Assembly (NCBI RefSeq): GCF_025813715.1 | Contig: NZ_CP107532.1 | Span: forward strand, 5,056,001 to 5,120,000 | Length of the DNA: 64,000 nt | Reading direction: 5' to 3' | DNA from: Methylobacterium sp. FF17 | GTDB taxonomy: Bacteria > Pseudomonadota > Alphaproteobacteria > Rhizobiales > Beijerinckiaceae | Shown here: one piece after another, positions 1 through 12,763 of the stretch | Layout of the letters: the number at the start of each line of letters is the position of its first letter | Position numbering within the stretch: the stretch's first letter is position 1 | Made by a program: the position numbers and the translations under genes | Notes under the pieces: generated by a model | Databases searched by the model: none | What the model was told of the DNA's origin: nothing | Seen by the model: the letters and a program-made list of their open reading frames with translations, nothing else

Positions 1-1444
<1,444 letters not shown>

Positions 1445-1577
1445 GCACGGTCCCGCCCGCCGGGTCTCCGGTACGGAGCAACCCTTAACTGCATCTCCAC
1501 GAACCGGCGTCTATCTTCCGGCGATGCGGGGACGCTCCGCCCGACGAGGTCGGGCGGATGGGACGGTTGGACGAACG

Positions 1578-2630
1578 ATGGACGGCAATCACGGCGATCG
1601 CGACCGGAGCTTCGCGCTGGCCGAGCGCGTCAGCGCACTGATGCGGGATTACGGCCCCTCGGCCGAGCCCCGTTCCTACGCCGTCTGGTATGCTCACGTC
1701 TCCGGCGCGCAGCCTCGGATGAGCGAGGCGGTCAGGCGTCTCACGGCGGAGTCCGGGGGCCTGACGACCCAGGACGTCGACGCGCTCTACGAGGCCCATC
1801 TCGATCCGACGCGTCTCTCGGTCGCCACCGAGCAGGCCAGCCACAACGTCCTGTCGGAGATCGCGGGGGTGATGGAGGTGCTGAACCTCTCGCTCGATTC
1901 CACGGCACAGTACGACGCGTCGCTGCGCACCCTGGCGCATGACCTCGACGGGACCGCGTCGAAGCCGGCCAGCGTGCACAAGGTGGTCGCGGCCCTGGTG
2001 GCGACCACGCGGGAGGTCCGGGCCAGCAACCGCACCCTCGAGGCGCGGATGCGCGAGAGCCGCAGCGAGATCGAGGCCCTGCGCGCGACCCTCGAGGCGA
2101 CGCGGCTCGAGAGCCTCACCGACCCGCTCACCGGATTGTCGAACCGCAAGCATTTTGAGGACAGCCTGTGTCGGCTGGTGCAGGACGCATCCGCAGCCGA
2201 GCCTGCCTGCCTGATCGTGATCGACGTCGATTCGTTCAAACGGTTCAACGACGTCTACGGCCATATCACCGGCGATCAGGTCCTGCGCCTGGTGGCGGGC
2301 GTCATGCGCGAGCAGATCAAGCCCCGCACCGTCCTGGCCCGGTTCGGGGGCGAGGAATTCGCCATGCTGCTGCCGAACACTGGCCGGGCGGCGGCTTGCG
2401 CCATCGCCGAAGCGGTTCGCACCAGCGTAATGGCCCGAGACCTCGTGAAGCGCTCCACCGGCGAATCGCTTGGCAAGATCACGATTTCCCTCGGGGTGGC
2501 GATGCACCGGCCGGGGGATACGGCGGTCTCGCTCCTGGAACGCGCCGACCAGTGCATGTTCAAGGCCAAACGCGACGGCCGAAACCGTACGGTCGCCGAG
2601 GCCGAGGAGCCCCTCCCGAACGTCGCCTGA
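1578..2630 (+). CDS. Diguanylate cyclase (GGDEF domain) with N-terminal helical region
   Basis: Predicted synthesis of cyclic di-GMP from two GTP. Residues 1-180 form a mostly helical region of no recognised sensor family. Residues about 185-345 are a GGDEF domain with DPLTGLSNR, DVDSFKRFND and an intact active-site loop GGEEF (257-261). The usual allosteric I-site RxxD just before the loop is replaced by KPRT, so product inhibition through that site is unlikely. The start at 1578 (MDGNHGD) was chosen because longer versions run back into the helicase gene; an ATG at 1524 is a possible alternative. No transmembrane segment or EAL domain is seen. Confidence 0.9.
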   Translation: MDGNHGDRDRSFALAERVSALMRDYGPSAEPRSYAVWYAHVSGAQPRMSEAVRRLTAESGGLTTQDVDALYEAHLDPTRLSVATEQASHNVLSEIAGVMEVLNLSLDSTAQYDASLRTLAHDLDGTASKPASVHKVVAALVATTREVRASNRTLEARMRESRSEIEALRATLEATRLESLTDPLTGLSNRKHFEDSLCRLVQDASAAEPACLIVIDVDSFKRFNDVYGHITGDQVLRLVAGVMREQIKPRTVLARFGGEEFAMLLPNTGRAAACAIAEAVRTSVMARDLVKRSTGESLGKITISLGVAMHRPGDTAVSLLERADQCMFKAKRDGRNRTVAEAEEPLPNVA

Positions 2631-2638
2631 CGTTCGGG
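2615..2638. terminator. Perfect hairpin between convergent genes
   Basis: A 10-bp perfect stem with a 4-nt loop (CCCGAACGTC, gcct, then its complement) overlaps the stop codon of the GGDEF gene and lies between it and the end of convergent sufA. It could end transcription from both sides. There is no U-tract, so the termination role is inferred from position and stem strength. Confidence 0.5.
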
Positions 2639-2662
2639 CGCGACCGCGCGGAGCCTTTTGCG

Positions 2663-3040
2663 TCAGGCGCCCGCGTGCACCATCTCCGGGTTCACCGGAG
2701 TGATCGCCACGGATTCCCCACAGCCGCAGGCGGAGGTCTGGTTCGGGTTGTTGAACACGAACTGCGACGACAGCTTGCTGGTCTGGAAATCCATCTGCGT
2801 GCCGAGCAGGAACAGCAGCGCCTTCGGGTCCACGAAGACGGTGACGCCGCGATCCTCGACCCGGTCCTCGCCGGGCTTCTGCGCCTCGGCATATTCCATG
2901 GTGTAGGACATGCCGGCGCAGCCGCCGTTCTTCACGCCGACCCGCAGGCCTGCGATGGGCCGATCGGCATCCGCGATGATCGCCTTGATGCGCTCCGCCG
3001 CCGCGTCGGTCAGCGACAGAACCTTGAACTTCGATGCCAT
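2663..3040 (-). CDS. sufA: SufA/IscA-type A-type Fe-S carrier
   Basis: A-type carrier that receives Fe-S clusters from the SufBCD scaffold and passes them to client proteins. It has 125 residues, slightly longer than the usual 107-120. The three conserved ligands are present: Cys41 in GGCAGMSY, and Cys105 and Cys107 in ACGCGES near the C terminus. It is the last gene of the suf operon, 172 bp after sufT. Confidence 0.93.
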   Translation of the reverse strand: MASKFKVLSLTDAAAERIKAIIADADRPIAGLRVGVKNGGCAGMSYTMEYAEAQKPGEDRVEDRGVTVFVDPKALLFLLGTQMDFQTSKLSSQFVFNNPNQTSACGCGESVAITPVNPEMVHAGA

Positions 3041-3212
3041 GAGGTCTCTCCGACGGCCGGGTTCAAGGCCCGGGCAGGTGAGGATGATGGGACCTGCTTA
3101 AGATAAGGATCGCAGGGGCCGCGGTCCATCCATGGACCGTGCATGGATAGCCGTCGTCGACGCGGGCCAGTCCCGGTGCGTCGGGATCGCGCCAGCGCGG
3201 GCCGACAGTCCG

Positions 3213-3593
3213 CTACCACATGTCCAGGGCGACGCGGGCCTCGTCGGACATGCGGCTCTGGTCCCACGGCGGGTCGAACACCATGGTGACGGCGCAGGAC
3301 TGCACGCCCGGCACGGCGGCCACCGCCGTCTCGACCCAACCCGGCATCTCGCCGGCCACGGGGCAACCCGGCGCGGTCAGCGTCATGTCGATGGCGACCT
3401 TGCGGTCGTCGGCGATGTCGACCTTGTAGATCAGGCCGAGCTCATAGATGTCGGCCGGAATCTCGGGGTCGTAGACGCTCTTCAGGGCGACCACGATGTC
3501 GTCGGTCAGGCGGTCGAGCTCCTCGGGCGGGATCGCCGAGTCGCTCGCGATGGTGGGGGTGTTGGCCCCACCCGTGATGGCTGCGTCGCTCAT
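3213..3593 (-). CDS. sufT: SufT-like DUF59/MIP18 Fe-S assembly protein
   Basis: MIP18/DUF59 family protein of 126 residues that assists Fe-S maturation. It has the DPEIP signature near residue 43 and the conserved Cys in TAPGCPV near 76, followed by the typical FDPPWDQSRMSDEAR tail. It sits 47 bp after sufS in the operon, the usual place for sufT in alphaproteobacteria. Confidence 0.92.
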   Translation of the reverse strand: MSDAAITGGANTPTIASDSAIPPEELDRLTDDIVVALKSVYDPEIPADIYELGLIYKVDIADDRKVAIDMTLTAPGCPVAGEMPGWVETAVAAVPGVQSCAVTMVFDPPWDQSRMSDEARVALDMW

Positions 3594-3640
3594 GGGTCTG
3601 TCCTCGTCTCGGCCGCGATCTCCGCGCCGTGGAATAAGCG

Positions 3641-4885
3641 TCAGGCGAACATCATCTCGGCCTTGGCTAGGGCCTCGGCGAGGACGTCCACCTCCTGGGT
3701 CGTATTATACAGGCCGAAGGAGGCGCGACAGGTGGAGGTTGCGCCGAAGCGGGTGAGGAGCGGCATCGCGCAATGCGTCCCCGCCCGGATCGCGACGCCG
3801 TAGCGATCGATCACGGTGGCGATGTCGTGGGCATGCGCCCCCTTCATCTCGAAGGCGATGACGCCGCCCTTGCCCTTGGCGGTGCCGATCATGCGCAGCG
3901 AATTCATCGCGCCGAGGCGCTCCTGGGCATAGGCGAGGAGCGACGCTTCATGCGCCGCGATCCGGTCGCGCCCGACCCCCATCATGAATTCGAGGGCCGC
4001 ACCGAGGCCCACCGCCTCGATGATCGCCGGTGTGCCGGCCTCGAAGCGGTGCGGCGGGTCGTTGTAGGTGATGCTGTCCTGGCTGACCGTGCGGATCATC
4101 TCGCCGCCACCCTGATATGGGGGGAGCCGCTCCAGCCATTCCCGCTTGCCGTAGAGGACGCCGATCCCGGTCGGACCGTAGACCTTGTGGCCGGTGAAGA
4201 CGAAGAAGTCGCAATCGAGCGCCTTCACGTCGATGGGCCCATGCACCGCACTCTGCGCCCCGTCGAGGAGCACCGGCACGCCGTGCGCATGGGCGATCCG
4301 CACGATTTCGGCCGCCGGCGTCACCGTGCCGAGCACGTTCGACATGTGGGTGATCGCCACCATCTTCGTGCGCGGCGTGAACAGCTTCTCGTACTCCTCG
4401 ACGAGGAAGTTGCCGGCGTCATCCACGGGCGCCCACTTGATCACCGCACCGCGCCGCTCGCGCAGGAAATGCCAGGGCACGATGTTGGAATGGTGCTCCA
4501 TGATCGAGAGGATGATCTCGTCCCCCTCCCCGATCTGGCCGAGCAGGCCCATGGAGGAAGCCACGAGGTTGTAGGCCTCGGTGGCGTTGCGGGTGAAGAT
4601 GATCTCGTCGGTGGAGTCGGCGTTGAGGAATTGCCGCGTGGTCTCACGCGCGCCCTCGAAGCCTTCCGTGGCGGCGTTCGCCATGAAGTGCAGTCCGCGA
4701 TGGACGTTGGCGTAGCCCGTCTCCATGCAGTTCACCATGGCGTCGATGACCGCACGCGGCTTCTGCGACGAGGCCGCGTTGTCGAGATAGACCAGCGGCT
4801 TGCCGTAGACCTTCTGCGACAGGATCGGGAACTCGGCTCGGATCGCCTGGACGTCGTAGGGGGTGTTCAGGACGGGTGCGTTCAT
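3641..4885 (-). CDS. sufS: Cysteine desulfurase SufS
   Basis: PLP-dependent group II cysteine desulfurase that mobilises sulfur from cysteine for the SufBCD scaffold. It has 414 residues when started at MNAPVLNTP (4885). The frame stays open another 93 bp upstream, but that stretch covers a hairpin and is probably untranslated. The PLP lysine is Lys234 in FTGHKVYGPTG. The persulfide Cys372 is in RAGTHCAMP, the class II motif. DGAQ (208-211) holds the PLP-contacting Asp. It lies 71 bp after sufD. No separate sufE or sufU was seen here. Confidence 0.95.
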   Translation of the reverse strand: MNAPVLNTPYDVQAIRAEFPILSQKVYGKPLVYLDNAASSQKPRAVIDAMVNCMETGYANVHRGLHFMANAATEGFEGARETTRQFLNADSTDEIIFTRNATEAYNLVASSMGLLGQIGEGDEIILSIMEHHSNIVPWHFLRERRGAVIKWAPVDDAGNFLVEEYEKLFTPRTKMVAITHMSNVLGTVTPAAEIVRIAHAHGVPVLLDGAQSAVHGPIDVKALDCDFFVFTGHKVYGPTGIGVLYGKREWLERLPPYQGGGEMIRTVSQDSITYNDPPHRFEAGTPAIIEAVGLGAALEFMMGVGRDRIAAHEASLLAYAQERLGAMNSLRMIGTAKGKGGVIAFEMKGAHAHDIATVIDRYGVAIRAGTHCAMPLLTRFGATSTCRASFGLYNTTQEVDVLAEALAKAEMMFA

Positions 4886-4915
4886 GGCGATACCTGTTGG
4901 GTGTCGGACGTGCGC

Positions 4916-4942
4916 GACCCTCCCCCTCTGCGGGGAAGGGTC
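4916..4942. repeat. GC-rich hairpin between sufD and sufS
   Basis: GACCCT and CCCC arms pair with GGGG and AGGGTC around a short CTCTGC-type loop. It resembles the first hairpin in the sufB-sufC gap (7074-7097), so both probably belong to one dispersed palindromic repeat family. It could modulate mRNA decay inside the operon; that is inference. Confidence 0.55.
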
Positions 4943-4956
4943 TCGGCAGGGTGCGT

Positions 4957-6279
4957 TCAGGCTCGCGCCTTCAGCCACGCCTCGATGGTGCCGATCAGCG
5001 CCTCACGGGCGCCCTCGTGGCTCACCGACTCGATCGCCGCCCCAAGGAAGGCCTGCACCAGCAGGCTCTCGGCTTCCGCCTTCGGCAGGCCGCGCTGCAT
5101 CAGGTAGAACAGCAGATCCTCGTCCAACGCGCCGCAGGTGGCGCCGTGGCCGCAGGCGACGTCGTCGGCGAAGATCTCCAGCTCGGGCTTGTTCATCATC
5201 TGGCCGGCATCGGACAGGATGAGGCAGGCCGACATCATCTTGCCGTCGGTCTGCTGGGCGGCCTGCTGGACGATGATCTTGCCCTGGAACACACCGGTCG
5301 CCTCACCGTCCACCACGGTCTTGAACAGCTCGCGGCTGACCCCGCCGGTGGCGGCGTGGTCGGCGAGGAACGTGGTATCGGCGAGCTGCTTGCCGTTCAG
5401 CATGGCCGCGCCGTTCACCACCGCGCGGCCGTCGGCGCCGGCGAAGTTCAGGTAGACCTGATGGCGCGAGAGGACGGCGCCGACGACCACGTTGACGGTC
5501 TCCACCGACGCAGCGGCGCCGAGCTTCACCGATAGGGTCGACAGGGCCACGGCCTCGCGCCCTTCCGCGTTCAGGCGGGCGTGCCGGAAGGTGGCATTGT
5601 CCGCCACCGTCACGTCGAGGGCGTCGTTGGGCTGGTAGGCGATGCCGTCCGGTCCCTCGTGGCTCTCGAGCACGGTGATTTCCGCGCCCTCCCCCAGCGT
5701 CACCAGTCCGCGGGTCGCGGTGGAATAGGCCTCCGTGCCCGTGCCGATGAAGCGCAGGTGCAGCGGGGTCTCGACCTTGGCGCCGGCCTCAACCGCGATC
5801 AGGACGCCGTCCGCCAGGAAGGCGGTGTTGAGCTGGTAGATCGCGTTCTCGGCGGCCTGACGTACGGGCGTCAGCCGGTCCAGGAGCGCGTGGCCCTCGG
5901 TGAGCGCCTGAGTCAGCGGGGTCACGGTGACGCCAGCCGGGATACGACCGAGGTCGGATTCGTCTTCGATCAGGTGGCCGTTGACGAAGGTGAGGCGCAC
6001 GGCCTCGATGCCAGCAAAGCCTTTCGCCTCTTCAACCGCCGCCTTGGCGGTGCCAGCGGATGGCATCTCGGCCGGATGGGCAGCATCGCGAAATGCCGAG
6101 CGCAGGTCGGTGTACTTGAACGCCTCGACGCGGCGGGTCGGCAGGCCGACCGCCTCGAAGTAGCGGAAGGCCTCCTCTCGGGCGATGGACACGCCCGTAG
6201 GGTACTTCATCTTCGTGGCTTCGAAGAGCTTGGAGAGCCCGGTCTCGGCCGCGGTGCGGAGCGGGGTGATGTCGGCCAT
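4957..6279 (-). CDS. sufD: Fe-S cluster assembly protein SufD
   Basis: SufD subunit of the SufBC2D scaffold, 440 residues, the normal size. It shows the family N terminus (PTRRVEAFKYTDLR near residue 48) and the C-terminal beta-helix region with CGHGATCGALDEDLLFYLMQRGL, including the conserved His/Cys area used at the SufB-SufD interface. The start codon is 2 bp after the sufC stop codon, which indicates translational coupling. Confidence 0.95.
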   Translation of the reverse strand: MADITPLRTAAETGLSKLFEATKMKYPTGVSIAREEAFRYFEAVGLPTRRVEAFKYTDLRSAFRDAAHPAEMPSAGTAKAAVEEAKGFAGIEAVRLTFVNGHLIEDESDLGRIPAGVTVTPLTQALTEGHALLDRLTPVRQAAENAIYQLNTAFLADGVLIAVEAGAKVETPLHLRFIGTGTEAYSTATRGLVTLGEGAEITVLESHEGPDGIAYQPNDALDVTVADNATFRHARLNAEGREAVALSTLSVKLGAAASVETVNVVVGAVLSRHQVYLNFAGADGRAVVNGAAMLNGKQLADTTFLADHAATGGVSRELFKTVVDGEATGVFQGKIIVQQAAQQTDGKMMSACLILSDAGQMMNKPELEIFADDVACGHGATCGALDEDLLFYLMQRGLPKAEAESLLVQAFLGAAIESVSHEGAREALIGTIEAWLKARA

Positions 6280-6281
6280 GA

Positions 6282-7034
<753 letters not shown>

Positions 7035-7073
7035 TGCAGCAAAGTCCGTTCTAAAACTTGAAACGCGGAGCGA

Positions 7074-7215
7074 CCCTCTCTCCTCTGCAGGGGAGGGTGC
7101 CTGCGGAGCAGGCGAGCCGGGACGAAGTCCCGCATCAGGGGGCGACCTCCTCGGATCGCGCGCTCCCCTGATCCGACCCGCTTCGCGGGCCACCTTCTCC
7201 CACAGGGGGAGAAGG
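7074..7215. repeat. Multi-hairpin palindromic repeat region between sufB and sufC
   Basis: Five hairpins lie in about 140 bp: 7074-7097 (CCCTC...GAGGG type), 7099-7113 (GCCTGC/GCAGGC), 7119-7131 (GGGAC/GTCCC), 7177-7189 (CCCGC/GCGGG) and 7193-7215 (CCTTCTCCC/GGGGAGAAGG). This looks like a mosaic REP-type intergenic element. It sits inside the operon and separates sufB from sufC by 192 bp, although neighbouring suf genes are closer. It may affect mRNA stability or subunit stoichiometry (inferred). Confidence 0.65.
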
Positions 7216-7226
7216 GAAAAACCGCC

Positions 7227-8696
<1,470 letters not shown>

Positions 8697-8763
8697 TAGG
8701 CGTCTCCTGACATGCCCGGCGTCAAGGGCCGGGTGTTGGTGAGATGGCTTGGGAATTCGGCGC

Positions 8764-9924
8764 TCACGCCGCGCGCCCCTGCCGTCGATATAGGGTCTCC
8801 AGCACGCGTTCGCAGGCGGCCAGACAGCGCGCCACGTCGCTTTCCGTGCTGTTCCACCCGAGGCTCACGCGCAGCGCCCCTGCGGCCAGCGCAGGGGACA
8901 CCGCCATGGCCGCGAGCACGGGTGAGCGCGCGACCTTGCCGGAGGCGCAGGCCGACCCCGACGAGAGCGCGAGCCCGGCGAGATCCAGCGCCATCAGCGC
9001 CGTCGGAGCGTCCAGCCCCGGCACGGCGAAGCACAGGGTGTTGGGCAGGCGCGGAGCGCCCGCGCCGAACACCGTGAGGTCGGGCGCGCGGGCGCGCAGG
9101 CCCAACGCGATGCGGTCGCGCATGGGGGCGAGGCGGGCCGCCTCGGCGGGCTCGGCCAGCTCCGCCGCCACCCCGAGCCCGACGATCCCGGGCAGGTTCT
9201 CGGTGCCGCCGCGCAGGCGCCCCTCCTGGCTGCCGCCGCGCAGCAGGGGCTCGCTCAGGCCGACCCCCTCCGCCAGCACCAGGGCGCCGATCCCCTTCGG
9301 CGCGCCGAACTTGTGGCCCGACAGGGTCAGGGCATCGAGCCCGAGGCCCGCGCAATCGAGGGGGATCTTGCCCACCGCCTGGACGGCATCGGAATGCACC
9401 AGGGCCCGCCCATGCGCCCGGGCCAGGGCCACGATGGCGCCGAGCGGCTGGATCACCCCGGTCTCGTTGTTGGCCGCCTGGACCGAGATCAGCACACCCG
9501 TCTCGGCGTGGCGCGCCAGCAGGGCCGCAAGGACGCCGAGATCGACAAGCCCGGCCGTGTCGACCGGGATCAGGTCGACCGCATCCGCCGGGAAGCGGTG
9601 CCCGGCCGCGATGCACGGATGCTCGGTGGCGCTCATCAGGAGGCGCGTCGGTGCGGGTTGTCCCGCCCGCGTCAGGGCGCCGGACAGGACTGCGTTCGCC
9701 GCCTCGGTTCCCCCGCTGGTGAAGACCACGCGGCCCGTGCCCGCCCCGACCCGGCGCGCCACGGCGTCGCGCGCCGCCTCCAGGGCCGCCCGGGCCGCGC
9801 GCCCTTCCCCGTGGATCGAGGAGGGGTTGCCGACCAGGGTGAGCGCCTGCGCCACGGCCGCCGCCACCTCGGGCCGAACCGGCGAGGTCGCGTTGTGGTC
9901 GAGATAGACGCGGGGCGAAGTCAT
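8764..9924 (-). CDS. IscS/NifS-type cysteine desulfurase heading the suf operon
   Basis: PLP-dependent group I cysteine desulfurase of 386 residues. It has Lys205 in [11 protein letters not shown] (PLP Schiff base), the PLP-contacting HSDAVQ motif, and Cys326 in the [10 protein letters not shown] loop of the IscS/NifS class. It is the first gene of the suf operon, so the operon carries two desulfurases of different classes, a common arrangement in alphaproteobacteria. Whether both feed SufBCD or this one serves tRNA thiolation cannot be told from sequence. Confidence 0.93.
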   Translation of the reverse strand: MTSPRVYLDHNATSPVRPEVAAAVAQALTLVGNPSSIHGEGRAARAALEAARDAVARRVGAGTGRVVFTSGGTEAANAVLSGALTRAGQPAPTRLLMSATEHPCIAAGHRFPADAVDLIPVDTAGLVDLGVLAALLARHAETGVLISVQAANNETGVIQPLGAIVALARAHGRALVHSDAVQAVGKIPLDCAGLGLDALTLSGHKFGAPKGIGALVLAEGVGLSEPLLRGGSQEGRLRGGTENLPGIVGLGVAAELAEPAEAARLAPMRDRIALGLRARAPDLTVFGAGAPRLPNTLCFAVPGLDAPTALMALDLAGLALSSGSACASGKVARSPVLAAMAVSPALAAGALRVSLGWNSTESDVARCLAACERVLETLYRRQGRAA

Positions 9925-10073
9925 CCGGGAAAAACCACTGGCGGCGTCAAGGGCGGAAGCGACAAATCCTTGCTTTTGCCCCCCACGATCATGTTAAGGC
10001 CCGGGCACGATACGTGTTCCGGTCGCCCATCGCGGGGAACGCGCCGATCCGAAGCAGGCTCGAACGACGCTTG

Positions 10074-10109
10074 TTTAGAATGATTCTAGTCAGCTAGAAT
10101 TATTCTAAG
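10074..10109. promoter_or_regulatory. Tandem Irr-like iron control boxes
   Basis: Two near-identical palindromes, TAGAATGATTCTA (10076-10088) and TAGAATTATTCTA (10095-10107), have centres 19 bp apart, about two helical turns. The first is preceded by TT, giving TTTAGAANNNTTCTA, close to the iron control element bound by Irr in rhizobia. They lie between the suf operon start (9924) and the divergent hydrolase (10249). Irr control of suf is known for the group; its action here is inferred from motif and position. Confidence 0.72.
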
Positions 10110-10248
10110 AGCGCTTTTAAGTTCGTCGCCGGCCGAGTCAAGGCAGGCCTCGCGGCTTTGCCCCGGCATCGGATGCGCGCGTTCCCGGCGTTTGGCGCGA
10201 CCCTCGTGACGGGCCCGGCGGGCTCGCCGCTCAGGAGTTTTGATTCCG

Positions 10249-10908
10249 ATGCCCGAGGTCATTTTCACCGGTCCGGCCGGCCGTCTCGAAGGGCGCTATC
10301 AGGCCCCCAAGAAGAAGGGCGCGCCCATCGCCATCGTGCTGCATCCGCATCCCCAGTTCGGGGGCACGATGAACAACCAGATCGTGTACAACCTGTTCTA
10401 CACCTTCGCCAATCGCGGCTTCGCGGCCCTGCGCTTCAACTTCCGCGGCGTCGGCCGCAGCCAGGGCGCCTTCGACCACGGCACCGGCGAACTTTCCGAC
10501 GCCGCCTCGGCCCTCGACTGGGTGCAGTCGGTCAACCCCGAGGCCCGTGCCTGCTGGATCGCCGGTGTCTCGTTCGGCTCGTGGATCGGCATGCAGCTGC
10601 TGATGCGCCGCCCCGAGATCGAGGGCTTCATCTCGATCGCCGCCATGGCCAACCGCTACGACTTCACCTTCCTGGCCCCTTGCCCCTCCTCGGGCCTGTT
10701 CGTGCACGGCTCCGAGGACCGGGTCGCCCCGGCCCGCGAGGTGATGCCGGTGATCGAGAAGGTGAAGACCCAGAAGGGCGTCATCATCGAGCACCAGATG
10801 GTCGAGGGCGCCAATCACTTCTTCGACGGCAAGGTCGACGAACTGACCCAGACCGTCGACACCTACCTCGACAAGCGCCTCGGCCCGAAGGACGAGCCGA
10901 AGGCCTGA
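10249..10908 (+). CDS. Alpha/beta hydrolase (dienelactone-hydrolase-like, small)
   Basis: Cytosolic alpha/beta hydrolase of 219 residues. It has HPHPQFGGTMNN near the N terminus, the nucleophile elbow GVSFGSW, and a candidate catalytic His in GANHFF. The ATG at 10249 has AGGAG 11 nt upstream; a TTG at 10240 is possible but too close to that site. It is divergent from the suf operon across the Irr-like boxes, so it may share iron control. Its substrate cannot be predicted. Confidence 0.85.
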   Translation: MPEVIFTGPAGRLEGRYQAPKKKGAPIAIVLHPHPQFGGTMNNQIVYNLFYTFANRGFAALRFNFRGVGRSQGAFDHGTGELSDAASALDWVQSVNPEARACWIAGVSFGSWIGMQLLMRRPEIEGFISIAAMANRYDFTFLAPCPSSGLFVHGSEDRVAPAREVMPVIEKVKTQKGVIIEHQMVEGANHFFDGKVDELTQTVDTYLDKRLGPKDEPKA

Positions 10909-11242
10909 GACGGCCTCCGTCGCCGAGGTCGTGCACGAAGGTCGTGACGGAATCCCCCGAGAGCGACGCGCCGCACAGACCCTGTCCGGGCCGGGCGGCG
11001 CCCTCCCCTTCACCGATGCGGAACGAAGTTCGGTGACGGGGATGCCGATCCGCTTCCGGACGGCGGATTGAAGGAAGTCGACGCTCACCACGCGGGTGGC
11101 GCAGGACGACCCTGTGCCGACAGCGAGCGTCGTCCCCGTGGTGGGGGACCCTGCGCATCAAACCTCGATGAGACGTTCGCCACATCGACGGCGGCGTCTG
11201 CAATCCCGCAACCCCGATGCCAGCCGCCTGGCGTCGGATGGC
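10909..11242. other. Intergenic region, no gene seen
   Basis: Lies between two convergent genes. I see no convincing coding frame. It holds a loose inverted repeat (CCCCttCACCG near 11005 with CGGTGacGGGG near 11031) that could act as a weak terminator for the hydrolase gene. Confidence 0.4.
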
Positions 11243-12190
11243 TCAGAGGTCGAGGGTCACGCACCCCCGAGCGCGCGAGACGCACGGGGTCATCCGATCC
11301 TGGCGCTTCGCGACCGAAAGCACCGCATCGCGGTGGATCACCGCGCCGTCGCGGTAGCCGCACTCGCAGGCCCCGCAGACTCCGAGCTCGCACGAGGAAG
11401 GCTGGGAGACGCCGTACTCCCGCAGGACGTCGAGGAGCGAACGGTCCGCCGGCACGGGGAGCACGGCGCCGGTGGATGCGATGCGTGCCTCGAACGCCTC
11501 GGGTACGAAGGTCTCGTCCGAGACGGCGCCGAAGTGCTCGACATGAACCTGCTCGGACGGCCAGCCCTTCGCGTCGAGGGCAGCCTGGACCGCCTCGGTG
11601 AGACGCCGCGGGCCGCAGGCGTAGACGTGGGTGTCCACAGTCGAATCGTGCAGGAGCGCGGCATCGAAGCGCCGGCCTTCGTCGGAGAACCAGGCCTGCA
11701 GGCGATCGCCGCAGACGGCACGGACCTCCGCGAGGAGGGGCGCTTCGGCCGCGGAGCGCGCGCAGACGTGCAGCGCGAAGTCGGCCTCGTCCGCCGCGAG
11801 CGTCCGGGCCATGGCGAGGAGCGGCGTCACGCCGATCCCGCCCGCCACGAGGACGTGCCGCCGTGCGGCGGGTGCGAGGGGAAAGTTGTTGCGGGGCGCG
11901 GAGATATCGACCGCCGAACCAACGGCCAGGTTTCCGTGCACCCAGGCCGAACCCCCGCGTCCCGCATCCTCGCGCTTGATCGCGATCTCGTAGCGACCGC
12001 GATCGGTAGGGTCGCCGCAGAGCGAGTACTGGCGCACGCGTCCATCCGGAAGCCGAAGGTCGACATGGGCGCCGGCCGTCCAGGACGGGAGTTCCGGCCG
12101 TCGCGGATGAACCAGGGTGAGATGCAGCACGTCGGGCGTCGTTGCCACCGCCGCCGCGACCTGCAGCTTCATGACCAGGCGTGCGCTCAC
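11243..12190 (-). CDS. PDR/VanB-type ferredoxin-NAD(P)H oxidoreductase
   Basis: Phthalate-dioxygenase-reductase-type electron transfer protein, 315 residues. Order: flavin-binding barrel with RQYSL (53-57), NAD-binding domain with GGIGVTP (117-123) and YACGP (190-194), then a C-terminal plant-type [2Fe-2S] ferredoxin with Cys267, Cys272, Cys275 and Cys303. The GTG start at 12190 follows the stop of the MOSC gene by 3 bp; ATG at 12172 is an alternative. No terminal oxygenase gene is next to it. Its likely partner is the adjacent MOSC protein, since fused MOSC-reductase-ferredoxin proteins exist; this pairing is inferred. Confidence 0.88.
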   Translation of the reverse strand: MSARLVMKLQVAAAVATTPDVLHLTLVHPRRPELPSWTAGAHVDLRLPDGRVRQYSLCGDPTDRGRYEIAIKREDAGRGGSAWVHGNLAVGSAVDISAPRNNFPLAPAARRHVLVAGGIGVTPLLAMARTLAADEADFALHVCARSAAEAPLLAEVRAVCGDRLQAWFSDEGRRFDAALLHDSTVDTHVYACGPRRLTEAVQAALDAKGWPSEQVHVEHFGAVSDETFVPEAFEARIASTGAVLPVPADRSLLDVLREYGVSQPSSCELGVCGACECGYRDGAVIHRDAVLSVAKRQDRMTPCVSRARGCVTLDL

Positions 12191-12193
12191 GAG

Positions 12194-12763
12194 CTAGTCC
12201 ACCATCTCGATCGTATCGCCGACGCGGATGATGCCGCCGCGCTCGATCCCGCAGTTCAGGCCCGAGCGGTTGTAGAGCGGCAGGTAGACCGGCTGGCCCA
12301 GCAGTTCCTCGAGATACTTGCAGGGGAAGTTCAGCCGTCCGCCGCGCAGGATCACCTCGCCCACCCGAAAGCGTCGACCCACGAGGTGGTTGAGCGGAAC
12401 GCCGCGGACCGTGAGGTTGCGGCGGTGGTCGATGGGCGCGATCTGGATGGGGCCGCCCTGGAGCGGCGGATCGTTCCGGTTGATCGCGTCCAGCGCCTCC
12501 TGCTCGATCAGGGTCACCTCACGGGTGTCGGGCTTGGGCGAATAGGTGCCCGACCCGAGATAGTAGCGGTCGCCCTCGATGCCGCGCCCGGCGACGCACC
12601 GGGCCTCGGTGCGTTCCTCCATCTCGTAGCTCGCCGCCGAAGCCGTATGGATGTTGAGCAGCGCGCCCCGCCATCCCGTCGCGCCGCCCGGAACGCCGAC
12701 CGCGATCGAACCGGCGGGATGGGCGAAGGCCTCGACCATGCGCGGTGGCGATGCGTCCGTCAT
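12194..12763 (-). CDS. MOSC domain protein, putative molybdenum-cofactor reductase
   Basis: 189-residue MOSC-family protein (YiiM/mARC-related), a family that binds molybdenum cofactor and reduces N-hydroxylated compounds. GIEGDRYYLG (61-70), RRNLTVRGVPLNHLVGRRF (114-132) and Cys148 in NFPCKYLEELLG, a candidate Mo ligand, support the assignment. It overlaps the ridA-like gene by 4 bp and is followed at once by the PDR-type reductase, so the three are one translationally coupled unit. The substrate is unknown. Confidence 0.85.
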   Translation of the reverse strand: MTDASPPRMVEAFAHPAGSIAVGVPGGATGWRGALLNIHTASAASYEMEERTEARCVAGRGIEGDRYYLGSGTYSPKPDTREVTLIEQEALDAINRNDPPLQGGPIQIAPIDHRRNLTVRGVPLNHLVGRRFRVGEVILRGGRLNFPCKYLEELLGQPVYLPLYNRSGLNCGIERGGIIRVGDTIEMVD

